Assembly: GCF_000718255.1 (NCBI RefSeq)
Contig: NZ_JOFJ01000028.1
Coordinates: forward strand, 1 to 60,774
DNA: 60,774 nt
Source: Spirillospora albida
Lineage (GTDB): Bacteria > Actinomycetota > Actinomycetes > Streptosporangiales > Streptosporangiaceae
Direction: 5' to 3'
The notes under the pieces were generated by a model that saw nothing but the letters and a program-made list of their open reading frames with translations, did not search any database and was not told the DNA's origin. This document shows, piece after piece, positions 33,876 through 42,533 of the stretch; position 1 is the stretch's first letter, and every line of letters starts with the position of its first letter. Made by a program: the position numbers and the translations under genes.

Positions 33876-35468
33876 TCAGAAGCGGACGGCCCAGGCGTCC
33901 AGAAGGCCGTTGTCCCGCTGCGGGAGCAGCGTGCGGACGCGCAGGCGCCACACCCCGTCCACGGTCCGCCCCGCGACCGGGACGGTGTAGGAGGCCACCA
34001 GGTCCGCGCCCCTGTCGCGCGGCTGGGGGCGGCGCAGGAGGAAGACCCGGCGGTCCGGCAGCACGACCTCGACCATGAGGTCGCGGCGGGTGCCGCGGCG
34101 GATCGCCACCTCGACGGTGGCGGTCGTCGCGCCCCGCCCGGCCCACCCCGTCACGGTCACCGTGCTGGACGAGCCGTTCCACCACCGCGACAGGGGAACG
34201 TCGGTGTCGTTGCGGAAGAGACCCTCACCGGGCTCCGGGGCGGGAGCGGGGGCGGGCTCCGTGCCGCCGTAGGCGAGGCGGTTCGGAGATCCCGATCCCG
34301 GGTTCCCGACGATGCCGGGCGTGGCGTTCGCCGTCAGCGCCGCCGCCACCTGCGCGGGCGCGGCGTCCGGACGGGCCGCCAGATACAGCGCGGCGAGCCC
34401 GGCGACGTGCGGGGCCGCCATGGACGTGCCGCTGAGCGTCCGGGTCGCGGCGTCGCCGTCGTACCAGGCGGACGTGACGCCCACGCCCGGCGCGAACAGG
34501 TCCAGGCAGGGGCCGCGGTTGGAGAACGGGGCCCGGACGTCGTCCCGGCCGGTCGCGCCGACCGTCAGCGCCTCCGGGACCCGCGCGGGAGACGTCGAGC
34601 ACGCGTCCGAGCCGCTGTTGCCGGCGGCGACGGTGTAGGTCACCCCCGCGGCGATCGAACGCCGCACGGCGTCGTCCAGGGCCGCGCTGGCTCCGCCGCC
34701 GAGGCTCATGTTCGCCACCGACGGCCCGGACGCGTGCCGCGTCACCCAGTCGACCCCGGCGATCACGCCGGACAGGGCCCCGGACCCGTCGCAGCCCAGC
34801 ACCCGCACGGGATGCACCGTGACGCCCTTCGCGACCCCCCATGTCCGGCCGCCGGCGGTCGCGGCGACATGCGTGCCGTGCCCGTCGCAGTCGGCGGTGC
34901 CCCGCCCGTCGCCCACGGCGTCGAAGCCCGCGCCGACCCGGCCCGCGAGGTCGGCGTGGGACGCCCGCACCCCCGTGTCCAGCACGTACAGGGCGACGCC
35001 CGCCGCCGTGCCCGGATAGGTGTAGGAGCCGTCCAGGGGAACCGTGCGCTGGTCCAGCCGGTCCAGGCCCCAGGCGGGGCCGCTCTGGGTGTCGCTCACG
35101 CGCACCCGCGCGTCCTGCTCGACGTAGGCGACCCGCGGATCGGCCGCCAGTCTCCGGGCCTGCTCCTCCGTCGCGCGGACGCTGAAGCCCTTCACCGTCC
35201 CCGTGAACGTCCGGGACACCTTTCCGCCGCGCCTGCGGGTCGCGTCCGCCGCGTCCCGCCGCACCTTCACCGCGGAGGACGCCGCGTCCTTGAACACGAC
35301 GTTGTACCGGTCCTTGATGAGCTGCCCCTGCGGCTTGCGTACGGGAGCGGAGGCGCCGGTGCCCGCGGTGGCGACACCCGACCCCGCCGCCAGCGTCGCC
35401 GCGATCGCGCCGGCCGCGACCAGCGTCCGGGAGCGCCCGCGCGGGGGCTCATGGCCGTTACGGCTCAT
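33876..35468 (-). CDS. Secreted subtilisin-like serine protease (S8) with C-terminal P/jelly-roll domain
   Basis: 530 residues. Signal peptide to about residue 36; I9 propeptide (YNVVFKDAASSAVKVRRDA ... FSVRATEEQARRLAADPRVA) to about 120; S8 catalytic domain with VALYVLDTGVRASHADLAG (Asp), DCDGHGTHVAATAGG (His), SLGGGASAALDD, VAAGNSGSDACSTSPA and LSGTSMAAPHVAGLAALYL (Ser). After a Pro/Ala linker, the last 110 residues look like a proprotein-convertase P domain (VTVTGWAGRGATTATVEVAI, DLMVEVVLPDRRVFLL). An extracellular processing or degradative protease. Confidence 0.95.
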   Translation of the reverse strand: MSRNGHEPPRGRSRTLVAAGAIAATLAAGSGVATAGTGASAPVRKPQGQLIKDRYNVVFKDAASSAVKVRRDAADATRRRGGKVSRTFTGTVKGFSVRATEEQARRLAADPRVAYVEQDARVRVSDTQSGPAWGLDRLDQRTVPLDGSYTYPGTAAGVALYVLDTGVRASHADLAGRVGAGFDAVGDGRGTADCDGHGTHVAATAGGRTWGVAKGVTVHPVRVLGCDGSGALSGVIAGVDWVTRHASGPSVANMSLGGGASAALDDAVRRSIAAGVTYTVAAGNSGSDACSTSPARVPEALTVGATGRDDVRAPFSNRGPCLDLFAPGVGVTSAWYDGDAATRTLSGTSMAAPHVAGLAALYLAARPDAAPAQVAAALTANATPGIVGNPGSGSPNRLAYGGTEPAPAPAPEPGEGLFRNDTDVPLSRWWNGSSSTVTVTGWAGRGATTATVEVAIRRGTRRDLMVEVVLPDRRVFLLRRPQPRDRGADLVASYTVPVAGRTVDGVWRLRVRTLLPQRDNGLLDAWAVRF

Positions 35469-35724
35469 GTGCGTCCTTCCATGGATGCGCCCGGGGCGTG
35501 CGCACCCCGCCCCGCGTCCTGCGGAGGCGGGCGGCGGCCGGAGCCGCCGCGGGCGAGAGCTGTGGTGCCGCCATATCGACCGGAGGGGCGCGGACCTGAG
35601 GGGAATCCGCCGTGATTTCGCCGACGGCGCCGGGGCGCGGGGCCGTGGGAAACCGATCGCCCCGGACCCTCAAGTGGACGGCCGTTCCGCCGATGGAGTC
35701 GATGCAGATCAGGAGGAGGAAACT

Positions 35725-38082
35725 GTGGAGGAACTGGGCGAGATCATCCAGGAGTTCCTGGTAGAGAGCCATGAGAACCTGGACCAACTGGACCGGGATC
35801 TCGTCGCCCTCGAGCAGGACCCCGGATCCCGCGAGATGCTGTCGAGCATTTTCCGCACCATTCACACCATCAAGGGCACGAGCGGGTTCCTTGCGTTCCA
35901 TCGCCTGGAAACGCTGACCCACGCCGGCGAGTCGCTGCTGTCCCGTCTGCGGGACGGCGCGCAGGAGCTGACGCCGGAGAGCACCGATGCTCTCCTGCGC
36001 ATGGTCGACACCGTCCGCACGCTCCTGAGCACCATCGAGGAGACGAACGGCGAAGGTGACGTCGATGTGGACTCGGTCATCGCCATGGTGACGGCCTGCA
36101 TCGAGGACCCCGCCGCCCCCAAGGCGGCCCCGGCCGAGGCGCCCTCAGAGGCGTCCGCGGAGACCGAGCCGGCGTCCGGGAAGCCCGCGCGCAAGCCCGC
36201 CGCCAAGCGCACCACCACCCGCGCCGCGACCAAGCGCACCACCAAGGCCGCCGCCGCGAAGGCGGAGCCCGAGCCCGAGCCGGAGAACGCCCAGATGCCC
36301 GAGCCCGCACAGGTGGAGACGCCGCCGCTGGAGACCGCCCTGCCGGCGGCCGCCGCGCCCGGCGCGCTCCCCACCGCGGACGAGACCGGCGGCCAGCCCG
36401 GCGGTACCCGGCGCAGCATCGCCGAGAGCTCCATCCGCGTGGACGTCGACCTGCTGGACGCGCTGATGCGCCTCGTCGGTGAGCTCGTCCTCACCCGCAA
36501 CCAGATCATGCGGGGCGTGGGCGGGGGCTCCGATCCGACGCTCGTGCGCACCACCCAGCGGCTCAACCTCATCACCAGCGAGCTGCAGGAGAGCGTCATG
36601 AAGACGCGCATGCAGCCGATCGAGCACATCTGGTCCAAGCTCCCCCGCGTCGTCCGCGACCTCAGCAGCACCCTCGGCAAGCAGGTGCGGCTCGTCATGG
36701 AGGGCAAGGAGACCGAACTCGACCGCAGCCTGCTGGAGGCGGTCAAGGACCCGCTGACCCACCTCGTCCGCAACGCCGTCGACCACGGCGTCGAGACGCC
36801 CGAGGAGCGCGCCGCCGCCGGCAAGTCCGCCGAGGGCACCCTGACGCTCCGCGCCTACCACGAGGGCGGCCACGTCATCGTCGAGATCACCGACGACGGC
36901 GCCGGCATCGACCCGACCCAGATCGCGGAGACCGCCCTCACCCGGGGCGTCGCCACGCGGGAGCAGCTCGCCCGCATGGACAACCGGGAGATCTTCGCCC
37001 TGCTGTTCCAGCCGGGCTTCTCCACCGCGAAGAAGGTCACCAACGTCTCCGGACGCGGCGTCGGCATGGACGTCGTCAAGACCAACATCGAGCAGATCGG
37101 CGGCGCCGTCGACGTCGACTCCGCCGTCGGCAAGGGCACCACCTGGCGGCTCACCATCCCGCTGACCCTCGCGATCATCCAGGCCCTCACCGTCGAATGC
37201 GGCGAGGAGACCTACGCGATCCCGCAGGTCGGCGTGGACGAGCTCGTGTTCGTCGACGGCCAGTCCGGCCAGATCGAGCACGTGTCCGGCGCGCCCGTGT
37301 ACCGGCTCCGCGGCAAGCTGCTGCCCCTCGTCCGCTTGGACGAGACCCTCGGCCTCCCGGCCCGCAACAGCGACCGCGACGTCTACATCGCCGTCCTACA
37401 GGCCGACGGCCGCCGCTTCGGCCTCGTCGTCGACCGCGTCCTCAACACCGAGGAGATCGTCGTCAAGCCCCTCACCGGGCGGCTGAAGGACGTCGGCGTC
37501 TACGCCGGCGCCACCATCCTCGGTGACGGCAAGGTCGCGCTGATCCTCGACATCCCGTCCCTCGCCCGCCGCTCGCACCTGGCCGCCGAAGCCGTCGAGC
37601 GCGCCGAGATGGACCAGGTCGAGACCCGCGCCGCCGAGGGCCGCATCGAGCGGCTCCTCATCGCCGGCATGGGCGATCGCCGCGTCGCGATCCCGCTCGA
37701 CATGGTCACCCGACTGGAGGAGTTCGCCGTCGACCGCATCGAGCGCGTCGGCGCCCGCGAGGTCGTCCAGTACCGGTCCCAGATCCTGCCGGTGATCCGG
37801 CTGGCGTCCCTGCTCGGCGTCTACGACACCGAGCCGGACGGCGACACCGTGCCCGCGGTGGTCTACACCGAGCGCGGCCGCAGCGTCGCCCTGGTCGTCC
37901 AGCAGATCGTCGACATCGTCGAGGACCACATCGAGGCGCGCAGCGACCTCGACGACGACGGCCTGACCGGCTCCGCGGTCATCCAGCAGCGCGTCACCGA
38001 ACTGCTGGACGTGCGGCGCGCGATCCTCGCCGCCGACCCCCGCTTCTACGCCGAGATGCCCGACACCATGGTGGGAGCCTGA
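35725..38082 (+). CDS. cheA: Chemotaxis histidine kinase CheA
   Basis: 785 residues from GTG 35725 with AGGAGGA upstream. Hpt domain with FRTIHTIKGTSGF (phospho-His47); a long Ala/Lys/Glu/Pro linker (about 115-215); dimerisation segment (DLLDALMRLVGELVLTRNQI); HATPase domain (HLVRNAVDHGVETPEERAAA, ITDDGAGIDP, GRGVGMDVVKTNIEQIGG); then two CheW-like domains in tandem, QALTVECGEETYAIPQVGVD and, after about 140 residues, RLLIAGMGDRRVAIPLDMVT. A separate P2 CheY-binding domain is not obvious. It passes receptor signals to a CheY not in this window. cheW follows after one base. Confidence 0.96.
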   Translation: MEELGEIIQEFLVESHENLDQLDRDLVALEQDPGSREMLSSIFRTIHTIKGTSGFLAFHRLETLTHAGESLLSRLRDGAQELTPESTDALLRMVDTVRTLLSTIEETNGEGDVDVDSVIAMVTACIEDPAAPKAAPAEAPSEASAETEPASGKPARKPAAKRTTTRAATKRTTKAAAAKAEPEPEPENAQMPEPAQVETPPLETALPAAAAPGALPTADETGGQPGGTRRSIAESSIRVDVDLLDALMRLVGELVLTRNQIMRGVGGGSDPTLVRTTQRLNLITSELQESVMKTRMQPIEHIWSKLPRVVRDLSSTLGKQVRLVMEGKETELDRSLLEAVKDPLTHLVRNAVDHGVETPEERAAAGKSAEGTLTLRAYHEGGHVIVEITDDGAGIDPTQIAETALTRGVATREQLARMDNREIFALLFQPGFSTAKKVTNVSGRGVGMDVVKTNIEQIGGAVDVDSAVGKGTTWRLTIPLTLAIIQALTVECGEETYAIPQVGVDELVFVDGQSGQIEHVSGAPVYRLRGKLLPLVRLDETLGLPARNSDRDVYIAVLQADGRRFGLVVDRVLNTEEIVVKPLTGRLKDVGVYAGATILGDGKVALILDIPSLARRSHLAAEAVERAEMDQVETRAAEGRIERLLIAGMGDRRVAIPLDMVTRLEEFAVDRIERVGAREVVQYRSQILPVIRLASLLGVYDTEPDGDTVPAVVYTERGRSVALVVQQIVDIVEDHIEARSDLDDDGLTGSAVIQQRVTELLDVRRAILAADPRFYAEMPDTMVGA

Positions 38083-38083
38083 G

Positions 38084-38548
38084 ATGCCCAGTCGCCAGTA
38101 CGCCACCTTCGAGGTGGACGACCAGCTGTTCGGGGTGGACGTGGCCCAGGTGCAGGAGGTCCTGCGCTTCCACGAGTACACCCGCGTCCCGCTCGCCCCC
38201 ACGTCCGTGGGGGGCCTGTTCAACCTCCGCGGCCAGGTCATCGCCGCGGTGGACCTCCGGGTCCGCCTCGGCCTGCCCGGCCGCGACCTCGCCGAGCCGG
38301 CGATGAACGTCATCGTCTCGGTCGAGGACGAGTGGGTCAGCCTGCTCGTCGACCGGATCGGCGAGGTCATCGAACTCGACGACGAGGCGTTCGAGCCGCC
38401 GCCGGACACCCTCCACGGCGCCTTCCGCGACCTCATCGTCGGGACGTTCAAGCTGGAGGGCCGGCTGATGCTCGCCCTGGACGCCCGCCGCGCCGTCGAG
38501 ACCGCCGCCGTGGACACCGACCAGGGCAACCTGGCCCGGACGTCCTGA
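38084..38548 (+). CDS. cheW: Chemotaxis adaptor CheW
   Basis: 154 residues, a single CheW domain: YATFEVDDQLFGVDVAQVQE, GLFNLRGQVIAAVDLRVRLG, VSLLVDRIGEVIELDDEAFE and LIVGTFKLEGRLMLALDA. Links receptors to CheA. Starts one base after cheA; a strong terminator follows 35 bp after its stop. A truncated receptor gene lies 9 kb upstream. Confidence 0.96.
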   Translation: MPSRQYATFEVDDQLFGVDVAQVQEVLRFHEYTRVPLAPTSVGGLFNLRGQVIAAVDLRVRLGLPGRDLAEPAMNVIVSVEDEWVSLLVDRIGEVIELDDEAFEPPPDTLHGAFRDLIVGTFKLEGRLMLALDARRAVETAAVDTDQGNLARTS

Positions 38549-38583
38549 GCCCCAGGCTCGTCACCGCCTGACCGCACGTTCCG

Positions 38584-38633
38584 CGCACGGCCCCGGGCCG
38601 GACCACCTCAGGTCCCCTGCCCGGGGCCGTGCG
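38584..38633 (+). terminator. Terminator after cheA-cheW
   Basis: Perfect 15-bp stem, cgcacggccccgggc (38584-38598) with gcccggggccgtgcg (38619-38633), 20-base loop. It closes the chemotaxis operon just before the first two copies of the 15-bp palindrome. Confidence 0.8.
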
Positions 38634-38642
38634 GCGTTTCCC

Positions 38643-38687
38643 GGTTCTGCCAGAACCGGTCGCCGCCCTGCCGGTTCTGACAGAACC
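38643..38687. repeat. Two copies of 15-bp palindrome GGTTCTGSCAGAACC
   Basis: ggttctgccagaacc at 38643-38657 and ggttctgacagaacc at 38673-38687, centres 30 bp apart. These are the leftmost copies of the family that clusters around parAB. They lie between the cheW terminator and the MFS gene. Confidence 0.95.
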
Positions 38688-38878
38688 ACGGAGGAACCCC
38701 GGGCCGGACGGTTGCCGCGCGGTAGCGCCTCCCCCGCCCGGCCCGGAACCGCTCAAGGCCCCCTCCGGCATGCCGAACTCGGCTGTGACGGACGTTCCCT
38801 CCCGGCTCGGTCCGTCACCGACAGGCGACGCCGGGCGGCGCGGGAGCACCGCCACGGCGGATGGAGAGGATCCCGGTC

Positions 38879-40144
38879 GTGGCCCGACATACAGGAATGC
38901 TGCGCGCTTTCAAGCGGCGGAACTACCGGCTGTGGGCGGCCGCGGACTTCCTGTCCGTCGCGGGGGCCTGGATGCAGGTCCTCGGAGTCAACTGGCTCCT
39001 GCTCTCGATCTCCGGCTCGGCCACCAGCCTCGGCCTCGGCCTGTTCCTGCAGTCGGCGCCGACCCTTCTGCTGGCGATGTTCGGCGGCTCGCTCGCCGAC
39101 CGGCTGCCCGCCCGCCCCCTCGTCATCACCGGCCAGGTCTTCCACGGCCTGCTCGCCGCCGCCCTCGCGGTCATCGCCTTCAACGGCCCCGACCACACCG
39201 GCCCCATCTACCTGATCTCCGCTCTCGGCGGCGTCGTGTCGGCCTTCTGCGCCCCCGCCATCGGCCGCTTCGCCGCCGAGATGGTCGAGCGCGAGGACCT
39301 CTCCAACGCCCTCGGCCTCGGCTCCGTCATCAGCTCGGCGGCCCGCATCCTCGGCATGGGCGTCGCGGGCGCGCTGATCCCCCTCATCGGCACCGCCGCC
39401 CTGTTCGCCGCCAACGCCCTCAGCTTCACCGGCGTCATCGCCGCGGTCCTGCTCATGCGCACCGGCGAGATGCGCATCATGCCCCGCGCCACCCGCGAGG
39501 AATCGAAGATCACCGACGGGCTGCGCTACATGCTCCGCACCCCCTGGCTCCTCGTCGTCTTCGGGCTCGCCTTCGCCCTCGGCTCCCTCGGCCGCAACTA
39601 CCAGCTGACGATGGCCGCGATGTCGCAGGGCCCCCTGGGCGCCGGCGCCGGCGGCTACGGCCTGCTGTCCGTGGTCTTCGCCGTCGGCGCGATCATCGGC
39701 GGTCTCGTCGCCGCGTCCCGTCCCCGCCTCGGCTTCCGCGTCCTCCTCGTGGCCGGCGCCTCCATCAGCGTCTTCCAGGCCCTCAGCGGGCTGGCCCCCG
39801 GCCTGCCGCTCTTCGCCGCCCTCATGCTCCTCATCGCGGTCGGCGCGGTCGTCGTCGACACCACCGTCGCCGCCCGCATCCAGCTCGGCACCCGCGAGGA
39901 CATGCGCGGCCGCGTCCTCGCCGCCCAGTCGATGGTCGGCGCCGCCGCCGGCGCCACCGGCGGCCCGCTCCTCGGCGTCCTGTGCGACACGGCCGGCCCC
40001 CGCGCCGCCCTCGTCCTCGCCGGCGTCGTCACCACCGCCGCGACGCTCACCGCCGCCGTGCTCCTGGTCCGCATCCTCGGCGTCCGCTTCCCCGTGCTCA
40101 TGCCGTACCGGCCCGCCGCACTCGTCCAGAGCCACGCTTCCTGA
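38879..40144 (+). CDS. MFS transporter (EntS/MFS_3-like)
   Basis: About 421 residues with 10-12 hydrophobic segments. N-terminal FKRRNYRLWAAADFLSVAGA WMQ and the loop GGSLADRLPARPLVITGQ are typical of the EntS-like drug/siderophore exporter group; the second half repeats the pattern (RIQLGTREDMRGRVLAAQSM). Probably an efflux pump of unknown substrate. Start: GTG 38879 has GGAGAGG upstream; ATG 38861 is also possible. It is convergent with the next gene, 24 bp away. Confidence 0.88.
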   Translation: MARHTGMLRAFKRRNYRLWAAADFLSVAGAWMQVLGVNWLLLSISGSATSLGLGLFLQSAPTLLLAMFGGSLADRLPARPLVITGQVFHGLLAAALAVIAFNGPDHTGPIYLISALGGVVSAFCAPAIGRFAAEMVEREDLSNALGLGSVISSAARILGMGVAGALIPLIGTAALFAANALSFTGVIAAVLLMRTGEMRIMPRATREESKITDGLRYMLRTPWLLVVFGLAFALGSLGRNYQLTMAAMSQGPLGAGAGGYGLLSVVFAVGAIIGGLVAASRPRLGFRVLLVAGASISVFQALSGLAPGLPLFAALMLLIAVGAVVVDTTVAARIQLGTREDMRGRVLAAQSMVGAAAGATGGPLLGVLCDTAGPRAALVLAGVVTTAATLTAAVLLVRILGVRFPVLMPYRPAALVQSHAS

Positions 40145-40168
40145 CCGTTCCGGACGCCTGAACACTGA

Positions 40169-40951
40169 TCAGCGCCGAAGCCGCTCCGCCGCCCGCTCGG
40201 CGGCCTCCACCTCGTCCAGCACATCCCGGGCGGACCGCAGCGCGGCCTCGGCCTCCGCGGAAACACTCAGCCCCCGCTCCACCAGCGCCTCCCGCACCTG
40301 GACGACCGTGACGTGCAGGCACGACACCAGCGACCGGCGCTCGCCGCCGCTCCGCGCCGGGGACTCGAGCCTCTCCCCCAGGTCGTCCAGCCACTCCCCC
40401 GTCTCCTCGTCCGGGCACAGCTCCGCGCGCATCTCCACCAGCGCCGACGCCGCCGCCCGCACCCGCCGCTCATGCCGGACGAGCCAGTCGCTCATCGTGT
40501 CCTCCGCCCGCCGCCGCCCGCGCACGGGAGCCGGATGCCGCAGCGACTCCCCGTCCTCCCGGCCCCGCACACCCCCCTCCAGGCTCAGCGCCCGCTGCTC
40601 CGCCCCCTGGCGGTTCCGCAGCCCCAGGCTCTCCCCCAGCGCCGTCCACGTCATCCCGGCGCCCCTCCCCCGCCGGATCTGGGCGAGCTCCTCCCCGTCC
40701 AGCGCCGCCCGCAGATACCGGACGATGATCAGCGCGTCCGGCACCTCGGCGCGCAGAACGTCCGCGGACACCCGCGCGTGCGTCCGCAGGTACGGCAGGA
40801 GCCCGAAGAGGTCGCCCTCGTCCGGCAGCAACTCGAGATCCGGATCCTCGGCCCGCACCCGCCGGTCGACGATCCGCTCGGCGGCGCCCCGCGCCTCCGT
40901 CAACGTGGGCGCCGGACGCGCAGGCCCCGAAGGCCGCCCCCTAGGTGGCAT
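40169..40951 (-). CDS. Putative DNA-binding protein with HTH-like segment
   Basis: 260 residues from ATG 40951. Charged and helical, with a likely HTH in the middle: RGRGAGMTWTALGESLGLRN then RQGAEQRALSLE. Similar 'MTWxxLGxxLG...RQxAxxR' segments occur in small actinobacterial regulators. The C-terminal half (SDWLVRHERRVRAAASALVE, DVLDEVEAAERAAERLRR) is helical. Four palindrome copies lie within 205 bp upstream of its start, so it is a candidate palindrome-binding protein or a gene controlled through them (inference). It may belong to the partition module. Confidence 0.6.
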   Translation of the reverse strand: MPPRGRPSGPARPAPTLTEARGAAERIVDRRVRAEDPDLELLPDEGDLFGLLPYLRTHARVSADVLRAEVPDALIIVRYLRAALDGEELAQIRRGRGAGMTWTALGESLGLRNRQGAEQRALSLEGGVRGREDGESLRHPAPVRGRRRAEDTMSDWLVRHERRVRAAASALVEMRAELCPDEETGEWLDDLGERLESPARSGGERRSLVSCLHVTVVQVREALVERGLSVSAEAEAALRSARDVLDEVEAAERAAERLRR

Positions 40952-40984
40952 CTCGCTCCCGTCACATCGGTCACCGACGCCCCC

Positions 40985-41156
40985 GGTTCTCCCAGAACCG
41001 CCCCTCCCCCGCAACCCGACGAGCCGCACACCTCGACCACCACCCCTCCTCCGCCCGAGCCACCCGCGCACACCGCACAACCGGTTCTGCCAGAACCGCC
41101 CCGAGCGGCCCAACGGTTCTGGCAGAACCAGGAGCCACCCCGGTTCTGCCAGAACC
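40985..41156. repeat. Four copies of the 15-bp palindrome upstream of the HTH gene
   Basis: Copies at 40985-40999 (central variant ccc), 41083-41097, 41115-41129 and 41142-41156. The last three are packed with 27-32 bp between centres, about three helical turns. All lie in the promoter region of the minus-strand gene that starts at 40951. Confidence 0.95.
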
Positions 41157-41223
41157 CCTGAAGCAGAGCACAGGCTCTCCAGCTTCGCGGTCCGCGACCC
41201 GCACGAGGTGCACCCGAGGCGCC

Positions 41224-41290
41224 CTAGGTGTATTGATCTTCAGCGTGGTTGACGCGGGTGATGGGTGGGTGTCCGCCCAGCGCTTGTGGC
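41224..41290 (-). pseudogene. Remnant of an IS481-like transposase C-terminus
   Basis: The frame ending with TAG at 41224 reads ALGGHPPITRVNHAEDQYT, very like the LGGRPPxSRV... end of IS481-family integrases. Upstream of it no frame gives the rest of the protein. The 460-bp stretch 41157-41618 otherwise shows no gene. A scar of past insertion beside the partition genes is the likely meaning. Confidence 0.4.
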
Positions 41291-41618
41291 AGCGGTGGAG
41301 CCGTTCGCGACGGAGGAGCAGCGGGCCGGGGGAGCTTGCCGAAGAGGGTGGCGACACGGCGCGACAGGGACGAACGCCAAGGCAGGGCCCACGCGCCATC
41401 GCGGACGGGGGGCGAAGCCAGGCACAAGGCGATGAGGGGACGGGCAGCGCAGGCGGAACTGGCATGGGCGGCCGGGCAGGCGGGCGGGCAAGCCGCTACG
41501 GGGCGGGGCGGAGGAGGCGTGGGGCGCGCGCCTGAAGAGCAGCGGGGGGAAGGTGAGGCGGCGGACTGGGCCGGGGCGCCTGGATCGGGTCGGGCGGCGG
41601 GAGGCCGCCGCCTGGCCG

Positions 41619-41633
41619 GGTTCTGGCAGAACC
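41619..41633. repeat. 15-bp palindrome copy abutting the parA stop
   Basis: ggttctggcagaacc, ending two bases before the parA stop codon (41636). Confidence 0.95.
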
Positions 41634-41635
41634 GG

Positions 41636-42517
41636 TCAGGCGGCGGGCTTCGCCGGGAAACCGAGGCGGTCGAGGATCGTGTTGAAGGTGCCGACGATCG
41701 GGGCGTTCGGATCCCAGTAGGCCAGGGCCTCCTGGGCGTCGTACGCCTCGGGGACGAAAACGGCGCTGCCGACGAGGGGGAGCAGCATGTCCCCGAACTT
41801 CTCCTCGGCCTCCTTCTGGATGATCCGGTAGAACTTGCCCTGGCTGTCGTGCTTCTTGGCCTCGTTCATCAGGTAGAACGAGACCTGCGTGGTGACGCCG
41901 AAGTCCTGGTACTCGTAGCGGGCCTTCTCGATCTCCGCCGCCAGCGCGGCCGCGCCCCGCATCTCCTTGCGGGTCGGCTTCATGCAGACGATGACGTCGG
42001 TCGCCGCCAGGAGCAGCGAGATCGACAGGCGGCCGAGGGAAGCGGGGCAGTCGATGAAGATGAAGTCGTACTGGCCCGCCTCGATCTGGTTCTTGAGCGC
42101 GAGCTGCAGCCAGAACACCCCGCGGGGGTCCTGGGTGAGCTCGCTGTCGGCCTGGCTCATCGTCTTGTCACCGCGGACGACGTCCAGCCCCTCGATGTTC
42201 AGGAACGAGGAGTCGTCGTCGCCCGCGCCGACCCGGGTGCGGGCCGGGACGGTCGCGTCGGGCAGCTTCGCGCGGCCCAGCATGACGTCGTGGACGGTGG
42301 CGACGCCCTCCGGCACGAAGTCGCCGTCCCACCCCGACCAGTACGAGGCGTCCGACTGCAGGTCCGCGTCGATGAGCAGGCACCGGTAGCCGCGGAGGGC
42401 GGCCTGCACGCAGACGTTGTACCCCACCGTCGTCTTCCCGACGGAACCGGCGCGGTTCATGCCGGCGAAGACGGGGGGGAGGTGTTCGGCGTAGGCGGGG
42501 CTCGACAGCAAGGACAT
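41636..42517 (-). CDS. parA: ParA-like partition ATPase
   Basis: 293 residues. MNRAGSVGKTTVGYNVCVQA is a Walker A-like loop, but the signature lysine of ParA/MinD (KGG...GKTT) is replaced (RAGSVGKTT). Walker A': CLLIDADLQSDASYW; Walker B: YDFIFIDCPASLGRLSISLL. No N-terminal HTH, as in small ParA proteins. It should drive movement or positioning of ParB-DNA complexes on the nucleoid. It follows parB by 16 bp. The two form one operon. Confidence 0.9.
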   Translation of the reverse strand: MSLLSSPAYAEHLPPVFAGMNRAGSVGKTTVGYNVCVQAALRGYRCLLIDADLQSDASYWSGWDGDFVPEGVATVHDVMLGRAKLPDATVPARTRVGAGDDDSSFLNIEGLDVVRGDKTMSQADSELTQDPRGVFWLQLALKNQIEAGQYDFIFIDCPASLGRLSISLLLAATDVIVCMKPTRKEMRGAAALAAEIEKARYEYQDFGVTTQVSFYLMNEAKKHDSQGKFYRIIQKEAEEKFGDMLLPLVGSAVFVPEAYDAQEALAYWDPNAPIVGTFNTILDRLGFPAKPAA

Positions 42518-42533
42518 GGCTTCTCCGAGAGGT

